The translations under genes and the position numbers were made by a program. The notes beneath the pieces are model-generated. The model made no database searches. It saw nothing but the letters and a program-made list of their open reading frames with translations, and had not been told where the DNA came from. This document shows positions 1 through 11,460 of a DNA stretch of 64,000 nucleotides, piece by piece. Source of the stretch: Gentiana macrophylla (lineage: Eukaryota; Streptophyta; Magnoliopsida; Gentianales; Gentianaceae); contig JAOBSW010000432.1 of NCBI GenBank assembly GCA_026214975.1, positions 49,867 to 113,866 of the forward strand, written 5' to 3'. Each line of letters opens with the position of its first letter. Position 1 is the stretch's first letter.

Positions 1-470
1 TTTAGGGAGAAGCTGTCCTCACCTCCGCTTACATTATTAATCGTATCCCAACTGCTCATAACTCTGGCCTTTCTCCTTATGAACAATTATTTGGTCAAAC
101 ACCTAATTATTCTCTCTAAGAGTCTTCGGTTCCACTTGCTTTGTTCTTCGTCCACATGTAGAACTATCCAAACTTTCTTCTCATGTTGCTATATGTGTTT
201 TCCTTGGGTATGGTATAGGTCAAAAAGGTTATCGTTGTTATGATCCCTCCTCTCGAAAACTATACGTGTCTCGCCATGTCTCCTTCCTTGAGCATATCCC
301 TTTCTTTACCATTCCCGCCAGCACCCACAACTTGACTAAATCTGATCTTATTCACATTGATCCTTTCTCGTCTGACTCCCCTCAGTTTTATTGTGCAAGT
401 GTTGGGCCTCTTTGTCTTGTTGGCCTAGTTTGGTCTTGCCTTTGTGTGCCTAGATGACACAGCTTTGTTA
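1..470 (+). pseudogene. Copia integrase C-terminal remnant
   Basis: This is the end of a Ty1/Copia integrase region running into the pre-RT linker. Conceptual translation gives the run YIINRIPTAHNSG-like, then SPYEQLFGQTPNYS, then FLGYGIGQKGYRCYDP and KLYVSRHVSFLEH. These match the order 'target-site loop, PYE-LF, FLGY-KGY, VSR-V-F' that follows the catalytic core in Copia polyproteins. The reading frame is broken near 118 by a stop and shifts again before 266. No reverse transcriptase follows; the sequence passes straight into the PPT/LTR-like block. It is a dead internal deletion product. The family assignment is secure at the Copia level, not lower. Confidence 0.8.
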
Positions 471-790
471 GAGGCCCACACTTGAGATGGCGTGTTAAAG
501 GAAATATGGTTGCGCCTTTACTAGCACCAATTGGTTTTAGTTCAACGGTAAGCGTTTGATCCTAATATGGTATCATAGAGGGAGGTCATGAGATCAAACC
601 CCGGCTCCCTCAGTTTTATTGTGCAAGTGTTGGGCCTCTTTGTCTTGTTGGCCTAGTTCGGTCTTGCCTTTGTGTGCCTAGATGGCACAGCTTTGTTAGA
701 GCCCACACTGAGGGGGCGTGTAAAAGGAAATAAAGTTCTTGGCTACTTTACTAAAGATTGGTTTTAGTGACAATCTGCAGTCAGCATAAC
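382..790 (+). repeat. Tandem duplication of Copia 3' internal end and LTR start
   Basis: A block of about 120 bp beginning CAGTTTTATTGTGCAAGTG occurs at 382-505 and again at 611-730 with few differences. Both copies end in a short purine stretch and then an LTR-like start, TGTTAAAGGAAAT at 493 and TGTAAAAGGAAAT at 719. Between them lies TGGTATCATAGAG (about 569-581), which looks like an initiator-Met primer-binding site. This order, LTR start, PBS-like site, then PPT and LTR start again, implies a rearranged or recombined element end. Confidence 0.65.
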
Positions 791-960
791 GATCCTAACT
801 ATAAATACCCCATTCAGGGAGCTACGTAAGGCTGAGTCGCAGGAACCAAATGAGATCGTAAGAATCTAAGATACAAGATCTTTCACCGCAAATACTAAAA
901 TCCACCACCTCATACTCTTCAGGCATTAGGGTTTTGTGTGTGTTCATCACTAGATTCATT
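719..960 (+). mobile_element. Copia 3' LTR fragment with TATA box
   Basis: The LTR-like sequence starts directly after the purine run GAGGGGGCG. It carries a good TATA box (TATAAATAC at 800-808) followed by leader-like sequence rich in C and A. The 3' edge is not sharp; no TSD was found. The following 960-1140 bases hold nothing I recognise. This LTR lies about 1.2 kb upstream of the BFN gene start codon, in the same orientation. Confidence 0.5.
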
Positions 961-1140
961 TAGGACCCGGATTATTCAATGTGACATAATTTGTCATCGT
1001 CAGTCATATATCTGCATCGATTTGACATGTAAACAAATCAGGATCGCACAATTTGAATTCAATTTAAAAATCAAATGTTTATATTTTACCACATGAATAG
1101 ACTCTGCATATAACGGGTGTACTCGATAATTTCACTCGCT

Positions 1141-1974
1141 CCACGTCATATTCACTTGAAGAAGAAGAGAGATACTCGAGTCGGTCTCAAATGTATCTGT
1201 TTTGCCGTCGGCGGCGAAATAGTCAATAGTTAAACATGTCTGCATCTGTTTGGCCATGGGCGGCCTAATTTGTCAAGGTGTGGCCCATGCCGTCCCCCAT
1301 CTTCATATAATAGTGTTTGTTGTTCTGCATTCTGCAACATCTACCGTATTCCTTCTAGATTGGCATTTCAAGTGGGCTCATCAATTCCGATCAATATCAG
1401 CCCTGTTGCTGGTGGCTCATCAATTCTTATTTCAGGAGTGAGTTGCATTTTTCTTCTTTTTGGTTTTGTTTTTCTTTTTTTCACAAATGGTGTTTTCTTT
1501 CTTTTTCTGGGTTACTGGTTGAATTAAGTTTCCTCCTTCGTAGATGTATTATACATCTGGGTCTATGTTTTGTCCTTCCTAATTGAATTTGCAGTAACTT
1601 GTGAAAGGTTTCTGAGCATTGTTGACAAACACTCAAATTCCAAGTTGAAGAATAATAATCATTGGAAAAGTTAAAAAAAACCGAAAACTTTGCTGATTTT
1701 GTTATCAAGAAGGTGACGCTTCATCTTTGCGTGTCCCTCCACTCAAAACTTTCAAGTGGGCTTAGAGTTAGAGGATGATATTATATTGTTTGAATCTACT
1801 CTGATTGTTCCTTTTCCTTTTTATATTTTCTTCTGCGAGTAAAAAATATAGAAATATCTATCTAGTTTTAGATGTCAATGAAGACTTTTTTTACTTTGTT
1901 TTGTGATTGTGTATATATGGAAAATATTATATGTGGTTTCATATGAACTAATTGGTTGCTGTGTGCATGTAGAG
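1141..1974 (+). promoter_or_regulatory. Likely 5' UTR with leader intron of the BFN gene
   Basis: The region upstream of the start codon is not open in the coding frame. A consensus donor GTGAGT at 1438 and an acceptor TGCATGTAG ending at 1972, two bases before the ATG at 1975, suggest a 535 bp 5'-UTR intron; it is T-rich as plant introns are. An ACGT-core element CCACGTCA at 1141-1148 could be a bZIP-type site. The transcription start is not determinable here; these are inferences from splice consensus only. Confidence 0.45.
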
Positions 1975-4032
1975 ATGAGTTCTTTGCAGTGGCCAGTAAT
2001 TTCCCCTGCAACCCATGCCAATCAAGCTGGAGCATGTAAAGTACCTACTTATGGAAACTTAGTTTGCAAAGGGAATGGGATTTCATTTAGGGGAATTCAG
2101 CTAATTGACAAGGTTAACATGTCTTATCCTTCACATAGCCGAAAAAACAGGGCGGTCAAATGCACTCTGTATTCACCTTCAAATGAGAGTAATGGCAAAG
2201 CAGAAGATTTCATGGAGGGTGATACTGCTTATGTGAATGCCTTTGTAGTCGAAACCGGTATGTAATAAATCGTTTCTTTAATGATGGTACATACGGGTTT
2301 TGTCCTATTTCGAGTATGGTGTATGGGAAGGGTACTTTGGTGGATTGAATAGTTTCGATATCTTTATTGTTGACAATTGTTTTCTAACATTTGAATGTGG
2401 ATTTATGTATTTTGCACAGCTGAGGTAAGGGGTAGTTCAGATGGTTTAATGGTGTTGATGAAAGATGGTAAGGTTTTGAGATGTGTCCATAACAATCCTC
2501 GAAGTAGGCACCAACCTGATTATACGCAGAATTTTCTAATTTTGCTACAGATTGAAGAAGATTTGACCGGTCTTCTTCTCCCTTTACTTGTTTGTAAGTT
2601 CTTTTATTTGTACGGATGAATCAAACCCTTTTAATTTGTTGCTGTGTATAAGATTACCCATTTGGCTTTTGCAACAGTGGAGAAGAAGCCAGGTATGCAA
2701 CTTATGGATGATGCTACGGATGATGTTCAAATTGTAAGTTTCATTCTTATTATCTTAAAAAGGTGTTTTCTTTCAATCTTGAATTAGGGAATAATCTGAA
2801 CGATATGTATCCATCAGGCAAGGCCTTCAATTTATGGGGTAGTGATGGAAATGATTGAGAAGATGGACTATACTGTAAGTTTGAATTTCTTTAAGCAGTG
2901 ACATTTTATTGAGAAGATGGACTATACTGTAAGATGAACTATGGTTCTTGCATTTAGAGACATTCTCACATGTTCTGCTCTTGTTCAGGTAAAACTTGTT
3001 CGTGTGGCTGATGGAGCACACGGGTCGTATGTCTCTCATTTGTACTTAACAAAGGTACACTATCACTCTGTACATTTTATCGAGTTATTATTCAGTTGAT
3101 TATCGAACTGTACTTCCTCCAGAGTAATTAATTGCTTTGTTTGCTTTTTGGTTGTATGATCTTTAGGTGAATGATAAAGCAGAGATTATTAGCTTTGACC
3201 TTCAGCCTTCAGATGCCATTAACATTGCAATAAGATGCAAGGTAATAATATATAGGTAGTTAACATATATGCCTTTCTCTCTTTTTAGATTTCTTCTAAG
3301 TTGGTTTTTCGCTTGAATCATTTAGGCCCCGATACAAGTCGACAGGCACTTGGCATACAATGATTGTTTAAATATCATTGAATTTGCAAAGCCTGCTGCT
3401 GAAGGATTCTCTGCAGATGATGTTTTATTATTTTCTGCAGAACTAGACAGGTAATCTCTTTGTTTCTCCTTTGATCTTGAGTGAAATTATTTATGCGGCC
3501 ATTTACGACAATTTCTTACTGTAAATTAGCGAAAGCCTGGGTCAACAGATACTATTGCATATATGACATGTTGGGTACCATAAAAATGTTCTCTTTTCCT
3601 CTTAAAAATGGAAATTGGGGGATTAATATATGTGGTTAATTACACCAATGGTCTGATGGGATTGAGTTGTTTGTTTTGGATTCAGACCTTCAGATGAGCA
3701 ATGTGTTGATGCTAAGGAGTTTAATCTTTTACTTAACATGCTGGTTGCTGCGGTTGAAGAGAGATACTCTGATGCAGGTATGTGTTTTTACTCATTGAAG
3801 AAACGTTTTGGTCCCCTCCTTTTGAAGATAAGCTATGGACCTGGTAGCTGCAAATCTCAGTTTTTACAAATTGCCAAGAACTCATGAACCCCTCGTTACA
3901 CAAATTTGCATTCTTGATTTGAATATACTGCTAATTAATTCGTGATTATTGCTTTTTGCCCTACAAACTACAGCCCAATGGAGGGATAAGCTCAATCAAC
4001 TTCGTTCCACTTGGTTGTGGATGTTCGTGTAG
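1975..4032 (+). CDS. BBD: BFN-domain bifunctional nuclease-like protein (nine exons)
   Basis: Exons are 1975-2257, 2420-2593, 2678-2733, 2818-2874, 2989-3054, 3167-3241, 3326-3450, 3686-3777 and 3974-4032. All introns are GT..AG and phases agree, giving 328 residues. Residues about 95-280 form the BFN (DNase/RNase, PF02577-type) domain, with RCVHNNP in exon 2, DGAHGSYVSHL in exon 5 and FDLQPSDAIN at 222-231. A UVR-type helix follows (VEERYSDAAQWRDKLNQLR, 302-320). Length and order match the plant BBD proteins, described as nucleases in basal defence and in jasmonate/drought responses. The start at 1975 is chosen because the upstream frame is interrupted by the acceptor at 1972. The N-terminal 90 residues are low in conserved motifs. 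The last six residues (TWLWMFV region) look divergent from relatives I know. This is the only intact host gene in the window. Confidence 0.93.
2854..2933 (+). repeat. Duplicated exon 4 end plus splice donor inside intron 4
   Basis: The last 21 bases of exon 4 with its donor are found at 2854-2879 and repeated identically (26 bp) at 2908-2933. The second copy therefore offers a decoy donor GTAAG at 2929. Its use would add GTA AGT TTG... and meet an in-frame TGA at about 2899, so the product would be truncated. Confidence 0.85.
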
Positions 4033-4530
4033 GAGACATCCATCATTTGCCTCCAGATCGTTCTAAAAAAGACGGGCTTTGTGTGGGATGTTAGAACCAT
4101 CGATTGTCGCCATTAGAGATGTTCTTCTGTGTATCAGAGGCATGGTACTAGCAGGATGATAGATGGCCCTTCTACTCTTTTACCCAGAGAAGATGCAAAT
4201 CATTCATTCTATAGCTACTGCCCCTTTTTCTTTTAATGTTTGGTGGTGTCTTGTGTATAAAAGGTGTGTATAAAAGGTGTGGTGCTAAAGGACACGTAGA
4301 AGATATTTAGTTGGCTTTATATCCGGGCACTTGTTTAAGGACACCACAATGAATCTATTGTGGCACTGGACTTTATGTTAAGTTCGACTTTGCAGATGTC
4401 GAAAATGGACTTTCGACCTTTGCAAAGTCAAACGTTGGACTTAGATTCAAGTTTCTAGAGGTTTAATGTCATTGTTGTGCACTGAAAGAAGTTTCGATAA
4501 GGTGCTTTTGACAATTGTTTATATCCATCT
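4033..4530 (+). other. 3' UTR and downstream flank of the BFN gene
   Basis: No reading frame is seen. The stretch following the stop codon is T-rich and carries a short tandem duplication (GTGTATAAAAGGTGTGTATAAAAGGTGTGG, split as two copies of GTGTATAAAAG at 4252-4273). A definite poly(A) site cannot be picked. Confidence 0.4.
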
Positions 4531-4705
4531 AGACGTGGGCGGTTCCGGGTCCAAATCCGGTTCCGACCGCGGTTTCGTCCCAACCCGTGTTCCATGGTCC
4601 GCGGGTCCACGGGTGGCGGTTCCACGGTTCTATCCGGTTTTAGGTCCAACTGACTGCCGAATCCACTTAAAACGGCGAATTGAACCGCCGGAACCGTTTT
4701 TTTTT
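4531..4705. mobile_element. Possible hAT-type transposon end (subterminal CCGG/GGTTCC-rich block)
   Basis: From CTAGACGTGGGCGGTTCC the sequence becomes a GC-rich island of repeated GGTTCC, CCGGT, GGTCC and CGGTTC words inside AT-rich DNA, ending GAACCGCCGGAACCG then a T run. Plant hAT elements often begin C/TAGAG-TGGGC and carry such degenerate CCGG-word arrays. No matching inverted end or 8 bp target duplication was found within the next 2 kb, and no transposase is visible, so this may be a lone end. Confidence 0.35.
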
Positions 4706-5015
4706 TTTTTTTCTTTCCAAGTTGAATCCAACGTATATATTATTCAAAATTTTTGAATAATATATTTTTATACCATAAAATGTTGGAAAATATATCTTTG
4801 ATAAAAAATATATTGTACACTAGTAGATCACAACATACTAATATATTACTTTTTACTATAACTTTTTGTAATGGTGTTCTTAATAAAACAATTTTTATAT
4901 ACATTTTATCTCGATTCATTAAGATATAAAATCAACTTATATACATAATATTATAAGTATAAATAATCGTAATCACTATATGAAATATAAGTTTAATTTA
5001 TCAAAGATGTGTGGC

Positions 5016-5079
<64 letters not shown>

Positions 5080-5300
5080 TTTTGAATTTTCGTTTTTTTT
5101 CCTTTTTCTTTTCCTTCAAAATTTGTCCAAGATTCCAATTTCCAATTTGACCAACGGTTGGCAATGGATATATATTCAAAATTTATGATTTTATTTTATT
5201 TTATTTTAAAATATCACACACTTATCACACTATAAATACATATTCGTTTCATCACTTTTTTACCCACAATTCTTTTCTATCTCTCATATTCTAACTCACA
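4706..5300. other. AT-rich noncoding stretch with (TA)n microsatellite
   Basis: The stretch contains no coding sequence. It holds a (TA)27 run at 5017-5070 followed by a T13 tract. Near 5230 TATAAATAC is followed by a pyrimidine-rich, leader-like sequence, which could be a transposon promoter belonging with the hAT-like end. Confidence 0.5.
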
Positions 5301-5310
5301 TATTGGCTTC

Positions 5311-5507
5311 TTTCCAAATATTTGATTTGGAAAAAAAGCTAGCTTGCGCCACTTCCAAAATTTTGATTTTGAAAAGTGAGAACTAAACTAAAATTATTTG
5401 GCCTTTCCAAATATTTGATTTGGAATAAGCGCAAGCCTTTTCAAATATTTGATTTGTAAAGCGCAGACTCTGCAAGCCACTTCCAAAATTTTGATTTTGG
5501 AAAAGTG
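5311..5507. repeat. Five-copy hairpin repeat cluster
   Basis: Five units with the pattern (A/C)TTTCCAAA-TTTGA-TTTGGAAA occur at 5311-5334, 5351-5378, 5403-5426, 5436-5462 and 5479-5507. Two types alternate: a short type with TTCCAAATATTTGATTTGGAA, and a longer type with ACTTCCAAAATTTTGA then TTTTGGAAAAGTG. Each unit is itself an imperfect inverted repeat. They are separated by 15-25 bp linkers containing GCGCAAGC or GCGC. Confidence 0.75.
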
Positions 5508-5512
5508 TGCGC

Positions 5513-6380
5513 TAAGCTCAAATTTGGTTTAGGAAACCAAAGGCATACTTTTTTATTACGAATCAAAAGGAAAAGAAACAAAAGAGAAATAATTTTAATT
5601 TTAATTTATTTTGGAATAGTTCTAATTAATTAAGATTAAAATTAAAATCGGTTTAAAATTAATCGTTAATTTTATTTGGTTAAAATCATTTAATTAATTA
5701 AATGTTAATTAGTTAATTGATTGGATAAAATTATTTAATAGATTAAATGTTAATTGATTAATTAAGGCGCGCAAGTAGTTAAATTTTAATTTTATCTTTT
5801 TCATAAGATTTTATTGTATGGATTAGATATAGTAGATATAATATGATTATATGAACTCGATTGATCGTTGACTCGCCCGATAGGATAGATGTGAATGATT
5901 TAATTTTTCGTTGGTTTAAAAATTGTCCTGAGCCGTTATGAAGAACGTGACTAGTTTATTTTCTCGCATTTATCTCATTCCGTTAGCTCCCCCGTTTGCG
6001 GCGGGTGTATTTATTTTATTAGATAGAATTAAATGTAACAAGAATGGGGAGGAAGACGGAGACCAAAGAAAGAAGAATAAAGATCCCATTGGAGAATGGC
6101 GCATCAAAGATCCTATTGGCGGTTGCAGCTACCCTTAGATTGTGACCCGCGGTTTCGTCAGTTTGTATTCGAAACCGCACCTAGGAAAAGTCCATGATCA
6201 TACCGGTTACTTTACGCATTTATTTATTTTGTGCTTGTATTTATTTTATATGATACGATAGATGCATGACTAGGCACGATCTAGATAAATGTGTAAGATG
6301 TATGTCTATAGAGATAGATATATTTGATGAGACCATAATTAAAATTAATTAAGTGAATTAATTTACATAAATACTTCCAC
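5513..6380. other. AT-rich junction region without recognisable gene
   Basis: The first 300 bases are composed of TTAATT and AATTAA words. Within the second half an inverted repeat, GCGGTTTCG (6149-6157) with CGAAACCGC (6170-6178), forms a 9 bp stem with a 12-base loop. This is where the 5' LTR of element A would be expected, but nothing resembles the A LTR. I see no coding sequence. Confidence 0.4.
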
Positions 6381-9300
6381 CTCAAAAGAATCAAGTTGAA
6401 ATTGCCTCCCATTTATAATGACGGTGAAAGAGCCCTTGTCGGATCCAACTCATCACCCAAAGAGGGGTTGACCTACCTCGGTATACCGTTATTATCGAGA
6501 TATGATCGTATGAGATCTCATGAATATTGGGGTTATGACTTGACTAAGAATTCTTCTCGCCACCACCAAAGCGGGGTCGTTTGGATTTAGAGGCAAGGGT
6601 TTGACTACTTCATAAGATGAAATTTGTCAAAGAGTTGACTAGTCAAACAACAAGAGTCGTATATGATACGATTGACAAAGGGATGTTGTCTACCTATTAT
6701 GCTATTTTCGGCCCACCACCAAAGCAAAGGGGTCGGGGTAGTTTAGTGGGATCTTGTCCACTAAAGAAATTAATAATTCTTGAAAGTCAATTGGAAGTAG
6801 TTGACTAGTGGGAGCAAAATCATAAACCAAAAGACCATTTTTTATTTTGCATGTATAAACAACAACACTCTTTTATTTTCATTTTTATGTTGTAGTTTTA
6901 GCAAACTTTATATTTATATTTTATTCTCGATTAGTAAAACCAAATTATGACTGTTACTTTTGAGAAAAGTTCTCAAGTATGGTTAAGTAATTTTAATCCT
7001 TTTAAAATAAGCAATGACATGAGCAATCCCGTTATAGTAGTTAGAGACAAGGAGATTACATAATTGATGCAGTGCTCCGAGACTTTAATTACTATGAAAG
7101 CGGAAGCTCATGATATGATTAAATCTATTGAAATAAGTTTCAACGAATTAGTCATATATTGGATACGATCCAAGATGATCATTCAGTCATATGATGACAA
7201 TTAATTCAAACATTGGATAAGAATGACCACGTCTAATTTTGGAAAGGTTGTTTTCAAAATTGTAAGATTTAAGTATCGACTTAATTCTATCATTGCTTAA
7301 TGGTTAATTAAATAGTCAATGTTTTGAATACGATTCAAAAGGTTAAATAAACTATTTAATAAACTTTAGATTTTCTTTATGAAAAGAAATTGAAAAACTT
7401 AGCTCTTGTGATCTTTCTTAAGTCTTATGAAGACTACAATAAGAAACATTTTTCAAGTGCTTAAAGGATTAAAAAGGAAAGTTAGGGCATGTGCTTAAAT
7501 AGAGAACTCATTGAAGTTTCTATTCTGAGCAAGTGAGTTGAGATAAATCTATCTAAGTTCAAAATCGACTCTTAGATATATGATATCTTGCGTGTGTGAT
7601 TAAATTAGAATGATTAAATGCAGATATGGAAGGTGAAGCAAACGTTGTAACACTTACCATATTCTGGATCTAGTAAACTGATAAGGGAGCTAAATAAATG
7701 TTATTATGTTCCGGTTCTTATGAAGAACATGCTTTCAGTTATTTGTTAGGATTTAGTAGACATATTCAATCGTAAAGAATAAATGTTATTCCGATAAAGT
7801 TGGAAGGTCACTGAATCTAACATACTAGATTGAAGTCACTATATAGTTGATATATGTGATGAGATCTCAACTAAATATTTGAATGGCTGATATCCTTGAT
7901 ATTTGTAGTTGTTCTAGACATAGTCTCTCTGGAAGGGAAGCGTGTAATCAAACGTCATTCTGATGATGTCGAACCATATGATTATGAATCATATAGGTAA
8001 TACGTATCTTATCTAAAGATGACTAAAATACCCTTTTATGAAAAGGTTATAAAATCTAGAAAAATTGTCTAAAGCCTAAACATACCGATGTTTGTTGGCT
8101 TATGACAATTAATGCTACAAATAATTGTTTGTTAATCTCTATCACTATTTTTAGAAATAGTTGAATGTACTAAGTGAAGTGCATAATTCAGAAAGCCCGA
8201 AAAGTTCGAGCTAGTACGAATATGAGATTGACGAGCTACTTAGGAATTAATCTTCAATTGGATTGAAGTAATTAATACCTGAAGGGTGTTTCAGAAGTCG
8301 TCTGAAAGGGAATAAGATTCTCCCTTGAAGGATACCATCTTTGGGATACGCAATTAGATTGTGTTCCCAAAATGACAACAACACTTTATATGATAAAGGT
8401 GTGACGCAAGCCATGCGAAGTATCCCTTACCCGTTTTGGGATAGTGCCCTTATACTTAATCGAGTTCCATAGAATAAAGGTTGAATAAATTCCATATTAG
8501 ATATGGAAGGGGATAATGTCGAATCTATCTTAACCGATGATTTGAAGTTGTCATAAGCAAAGTCAGAAAGGCTTGGAGCCTAGTACGACGTATGAGACTT
8601 TGTGGAATATCTTAGCAAGTACGCTAGATATTATTTACTTGTCCATGAGCAAAATGTTTGTCTCCAAACATCTTTGTCTTCTAAAGGAAGTGTTTCTTCC
8701 AAAAGAAGCGATGGGAGTGAATCGAGATCTCAAAAGAGTTTGAGAACCACAAAGATATATTCAACCATTGGAACATGAGCGGATGCCACATAGCGATGAG
8801 GTGTAGAATATTGCTCGGTGCACACAAAGTTCTCAGAAGTGCAGTAGATAACCTCAAGCTGAAAGGGTGCAGTAACGTTCATCTTGAAGAATGAATATCT
8901 CACGACTTATGAAGGAATGTTTGAAAGGCAAGATTGAGAGATATGGCTAGGAGCCATAATATCTCGAATTAGATTCCATCGGTGACAACCAGGTTGTGAA
9001 CCTAGTCTGTCTTACCTGCAGGAATGTCCCTGTAAGGTGAGCCTAGTTCTATTCGAGATAATACTTGTTATAACTTCGTATCATGGCTATATGATAGTGT
9101 TGAAGGCGTTGGGCTAACAACTCGATGTTCATAGAGCGATAACATGATATGTGAGCCCACGAGATCCATTTATGGACTCAAATAAGTTTTCTAGGCGATT
9201 TCTTTGTTTGATAATCAAAAGGAGTTTGATTTAGTCAAAAGAAGGATATGCCCAATGTGCAAGATGGATAGTGGGAGTGTGTTACGATTTTTGAGTAAGG

Positions 9301-10236
9301 TATTATATATCTCTCTCGAGAATTATCACCCCATGTCACAGTCAATTAATGTTTGGTAGTTCAAGGTCTTTACGAAAGCACTTGAATTAGTAGTTCTTAT
9401 TTTAGAAATAAGAATCTATAGTGATAGATTTAACTGCTGTTAAATTATAGTTTACCTATATAGATGTGATGCTAAAAGAGTTTAGCATAGATCACGACAG
9501 GGGATACTGCTAGCCGGTGTTCTCAAGATCTATCTATGTTAGGGCGTTAGTCACAAAGATAAGGTGAAAGATGATGCTTATGGAAGGTTTCTTCGCCATC
9601 TGCGATAGAAACCATCATAAGAATAATGCCGGATGTTCATAGTCCATGAATAGTCATGAGCAAGTATGAAAGTAAATCTGGTTAATGTCGAGAATATCCT
9701 TAAACAAGTTAAGGAAAGTATCCTAGTTTATTGAAACTTGGAATTAAATAAACGTAGATATACAGACGTATATCCTGAGTCTTATGAGGGCGAGTGGGAG
9801 CTACTGATGCTGGGTTTGCGATCACTTTGATTAAGTGATACGTTGAGTGGAAATGTTCTAGCCTATGGGGTCAGTAAATTCTACAACCTGAGCCAAAACA
9901 CAAGTAGTGCCTTGGAGGCGCAATGAGAGGCGATACATGGATCTAGAAGGTTCATTCCGAACCTTGTGCGGTTCTTCCAACTTTTCTATATAGCTGATAT
10001 AGTAAGTGGATTCATTGATTGAAGCAAGGACCAGGGTCTCGTCGGAGATTCATGTGTGTGTTGAGGCAGTTCCTTTGACTTGGTCATTTGGAGCATGGTG
10101 AAGATAGTCTGAGTCCCCACGGATAGCGATCCGTTTACATTGCTAGTAATGGTTGTTTGCGAGTATTGCATGAGATTATTGTGTTTCAACTTGGTCTTGT
10201 GTGTGCGAGTGATTGGTTTTAGGGGAAGTGGGAGAT
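6381..10236 (+). pseudogene. Element A: decayed Copia gag-pol internal region
   Basis: No long frame survives, but short pieces in the right order identify a Copia polyprotein on the + strand. ALILNRVP at 8446-8469 matches the integrase 'ILNRVP' block. A run reading KMFVSKHLCLLKEVFLP at about 8651-8700 corresponds to the 'FVSR-..-FLEKEF' block after integrase. ATDAGF at 9800-9817 matches the RNase H YTDA-F motif. The region ends in the purine tract AGGGGAAGTGGGAGAT (10221-10236) directly against the LTR start. Gag and protease are not recognisable. The element is inactive and its 5' LTR is missing. Confidence 0.65.
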
Positions 10237-10716
10237 TGTTGAAATAGTGTCCTAAACCCAATCGGGTTGGACTGGATCCGACTGGGTCGGACCATTTCTA
10301 CTATTTCTTTATGTTTATACATATGTTAAATGGCTTTTATGTTGTCATATATATGTTCTTTTAAAGAACCAATTATGAATTGTTATATGATAACGTCCTT
10401 AGTATTAAACTGTGATAGAGAAACCATGATAGGCGATTATGGTTGATGAGATCTCTAATCACTCTAACAAGTTTGATACTTAAATGTCTCTAGGCTAATG
10501 TACTATTAAACAGGGCATTGATAGTATAAACAGACTAGCACGTATTAGATGTCTTTACATCTTTAGGCGAGGGATAGATCTCGTCTATCGAAGTGTAGAG
10601 ACACTTGGACTGTACGTGGACGTGTATTAGAGAATGCGTACGTTAGACTGACCCACTTACACGGATAAGTGTCACACTATGTGACGGTTGTGTAATTATC
10701 CTTAAGACCGGAGTCT
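10237..10716 (+). mobile_element. Element A 3' LTR, first part
   Basis: The LTR begins TGTTGAAATAGTGTCC directly after the polypurine tract. It is interrupted at 10716 by element N1 and resumes at 31115. The AGTCT at 10712-10716 is one copy of the N1 target duplication. Confidence 0.8.
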
Positions 10717-11460
10717 TGATGACGTGGTCAATCAGGTTATAATATACTTGACCACCATAAACCAATACTAGCAAGAGGACTAGGCCCATCGTAGTATAGC
10801 TCTAGTGAATCAAGGTCGATCCCACAGGGAACCAATTATGGGTAATTCCATATATAAACAATTAATTATACATGTCAAGGACATAAAGGCGGTCTACGAC
10901 CAACATAAGACAAGAAAAGTAAAGACACAACTCGACACAACCTAATTAACCTCCCCAATTATAGTCTTTATCGTTTGGACCTAGATAGTTTATAAAACTA
11001 ACTAAACTCATTAACTGTTAATCCGTTTGTATCTTATTTTAGATTGGCTACGGGAGTCATCCTCTTAACTGGACTTAGCACCGGTAGGTCACTAGATCAC
11101 TGTGGTATTGTTACGTGACTTCGCCTTTTGGTGCCTCCATCTCATATAACTCACACGCTTACGACTCTAAGGATGCCGATATTAATCGTACACCTCGTTT
11201 AGGCAACATTCCTATGGTTAGGCGTACTTCCTAAACGATCGCATCAGTCTCTGTCCTATTAACAATTACCTGCACGGTTTCATGTTAATCTACGATTTAC
11301 GTACAACTAGATGACGTCAATTCCCTAATACAAAACAGATCTAGGTCTCGCTGAAAGTCCCGGAAGATCATTCGTGAGCCGACCTAGGAGTCCTATATTG
11401 GTATTTTCTAATCATACGCTAATTAAAACAGACGAGCAACGTAGCCGTAGCCATACCTAC
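10717..11460 (-). mobile_element. N1 left LTR, first part
   Basis: This matches 24303-25037 nearly base for base. It ends where element B inserted; CCTAC at 11456-11460 is the B target duplication. It carries the motif ATCGTAGTATAGC (10788-10800) and GTCGATCCCACAGGGA (10815-10830), shared with other elements here. Confidence 0.85.

Noticed and set aside
540..610. tRNA- or SINE-like stretch with a B-box-like GATCAAACCCC
   Set aside because: The flanks are duplicated Copia end sequence and TGGTATCATAG reads better as a primer-binding site. No cloverleaf could be formed by eye.
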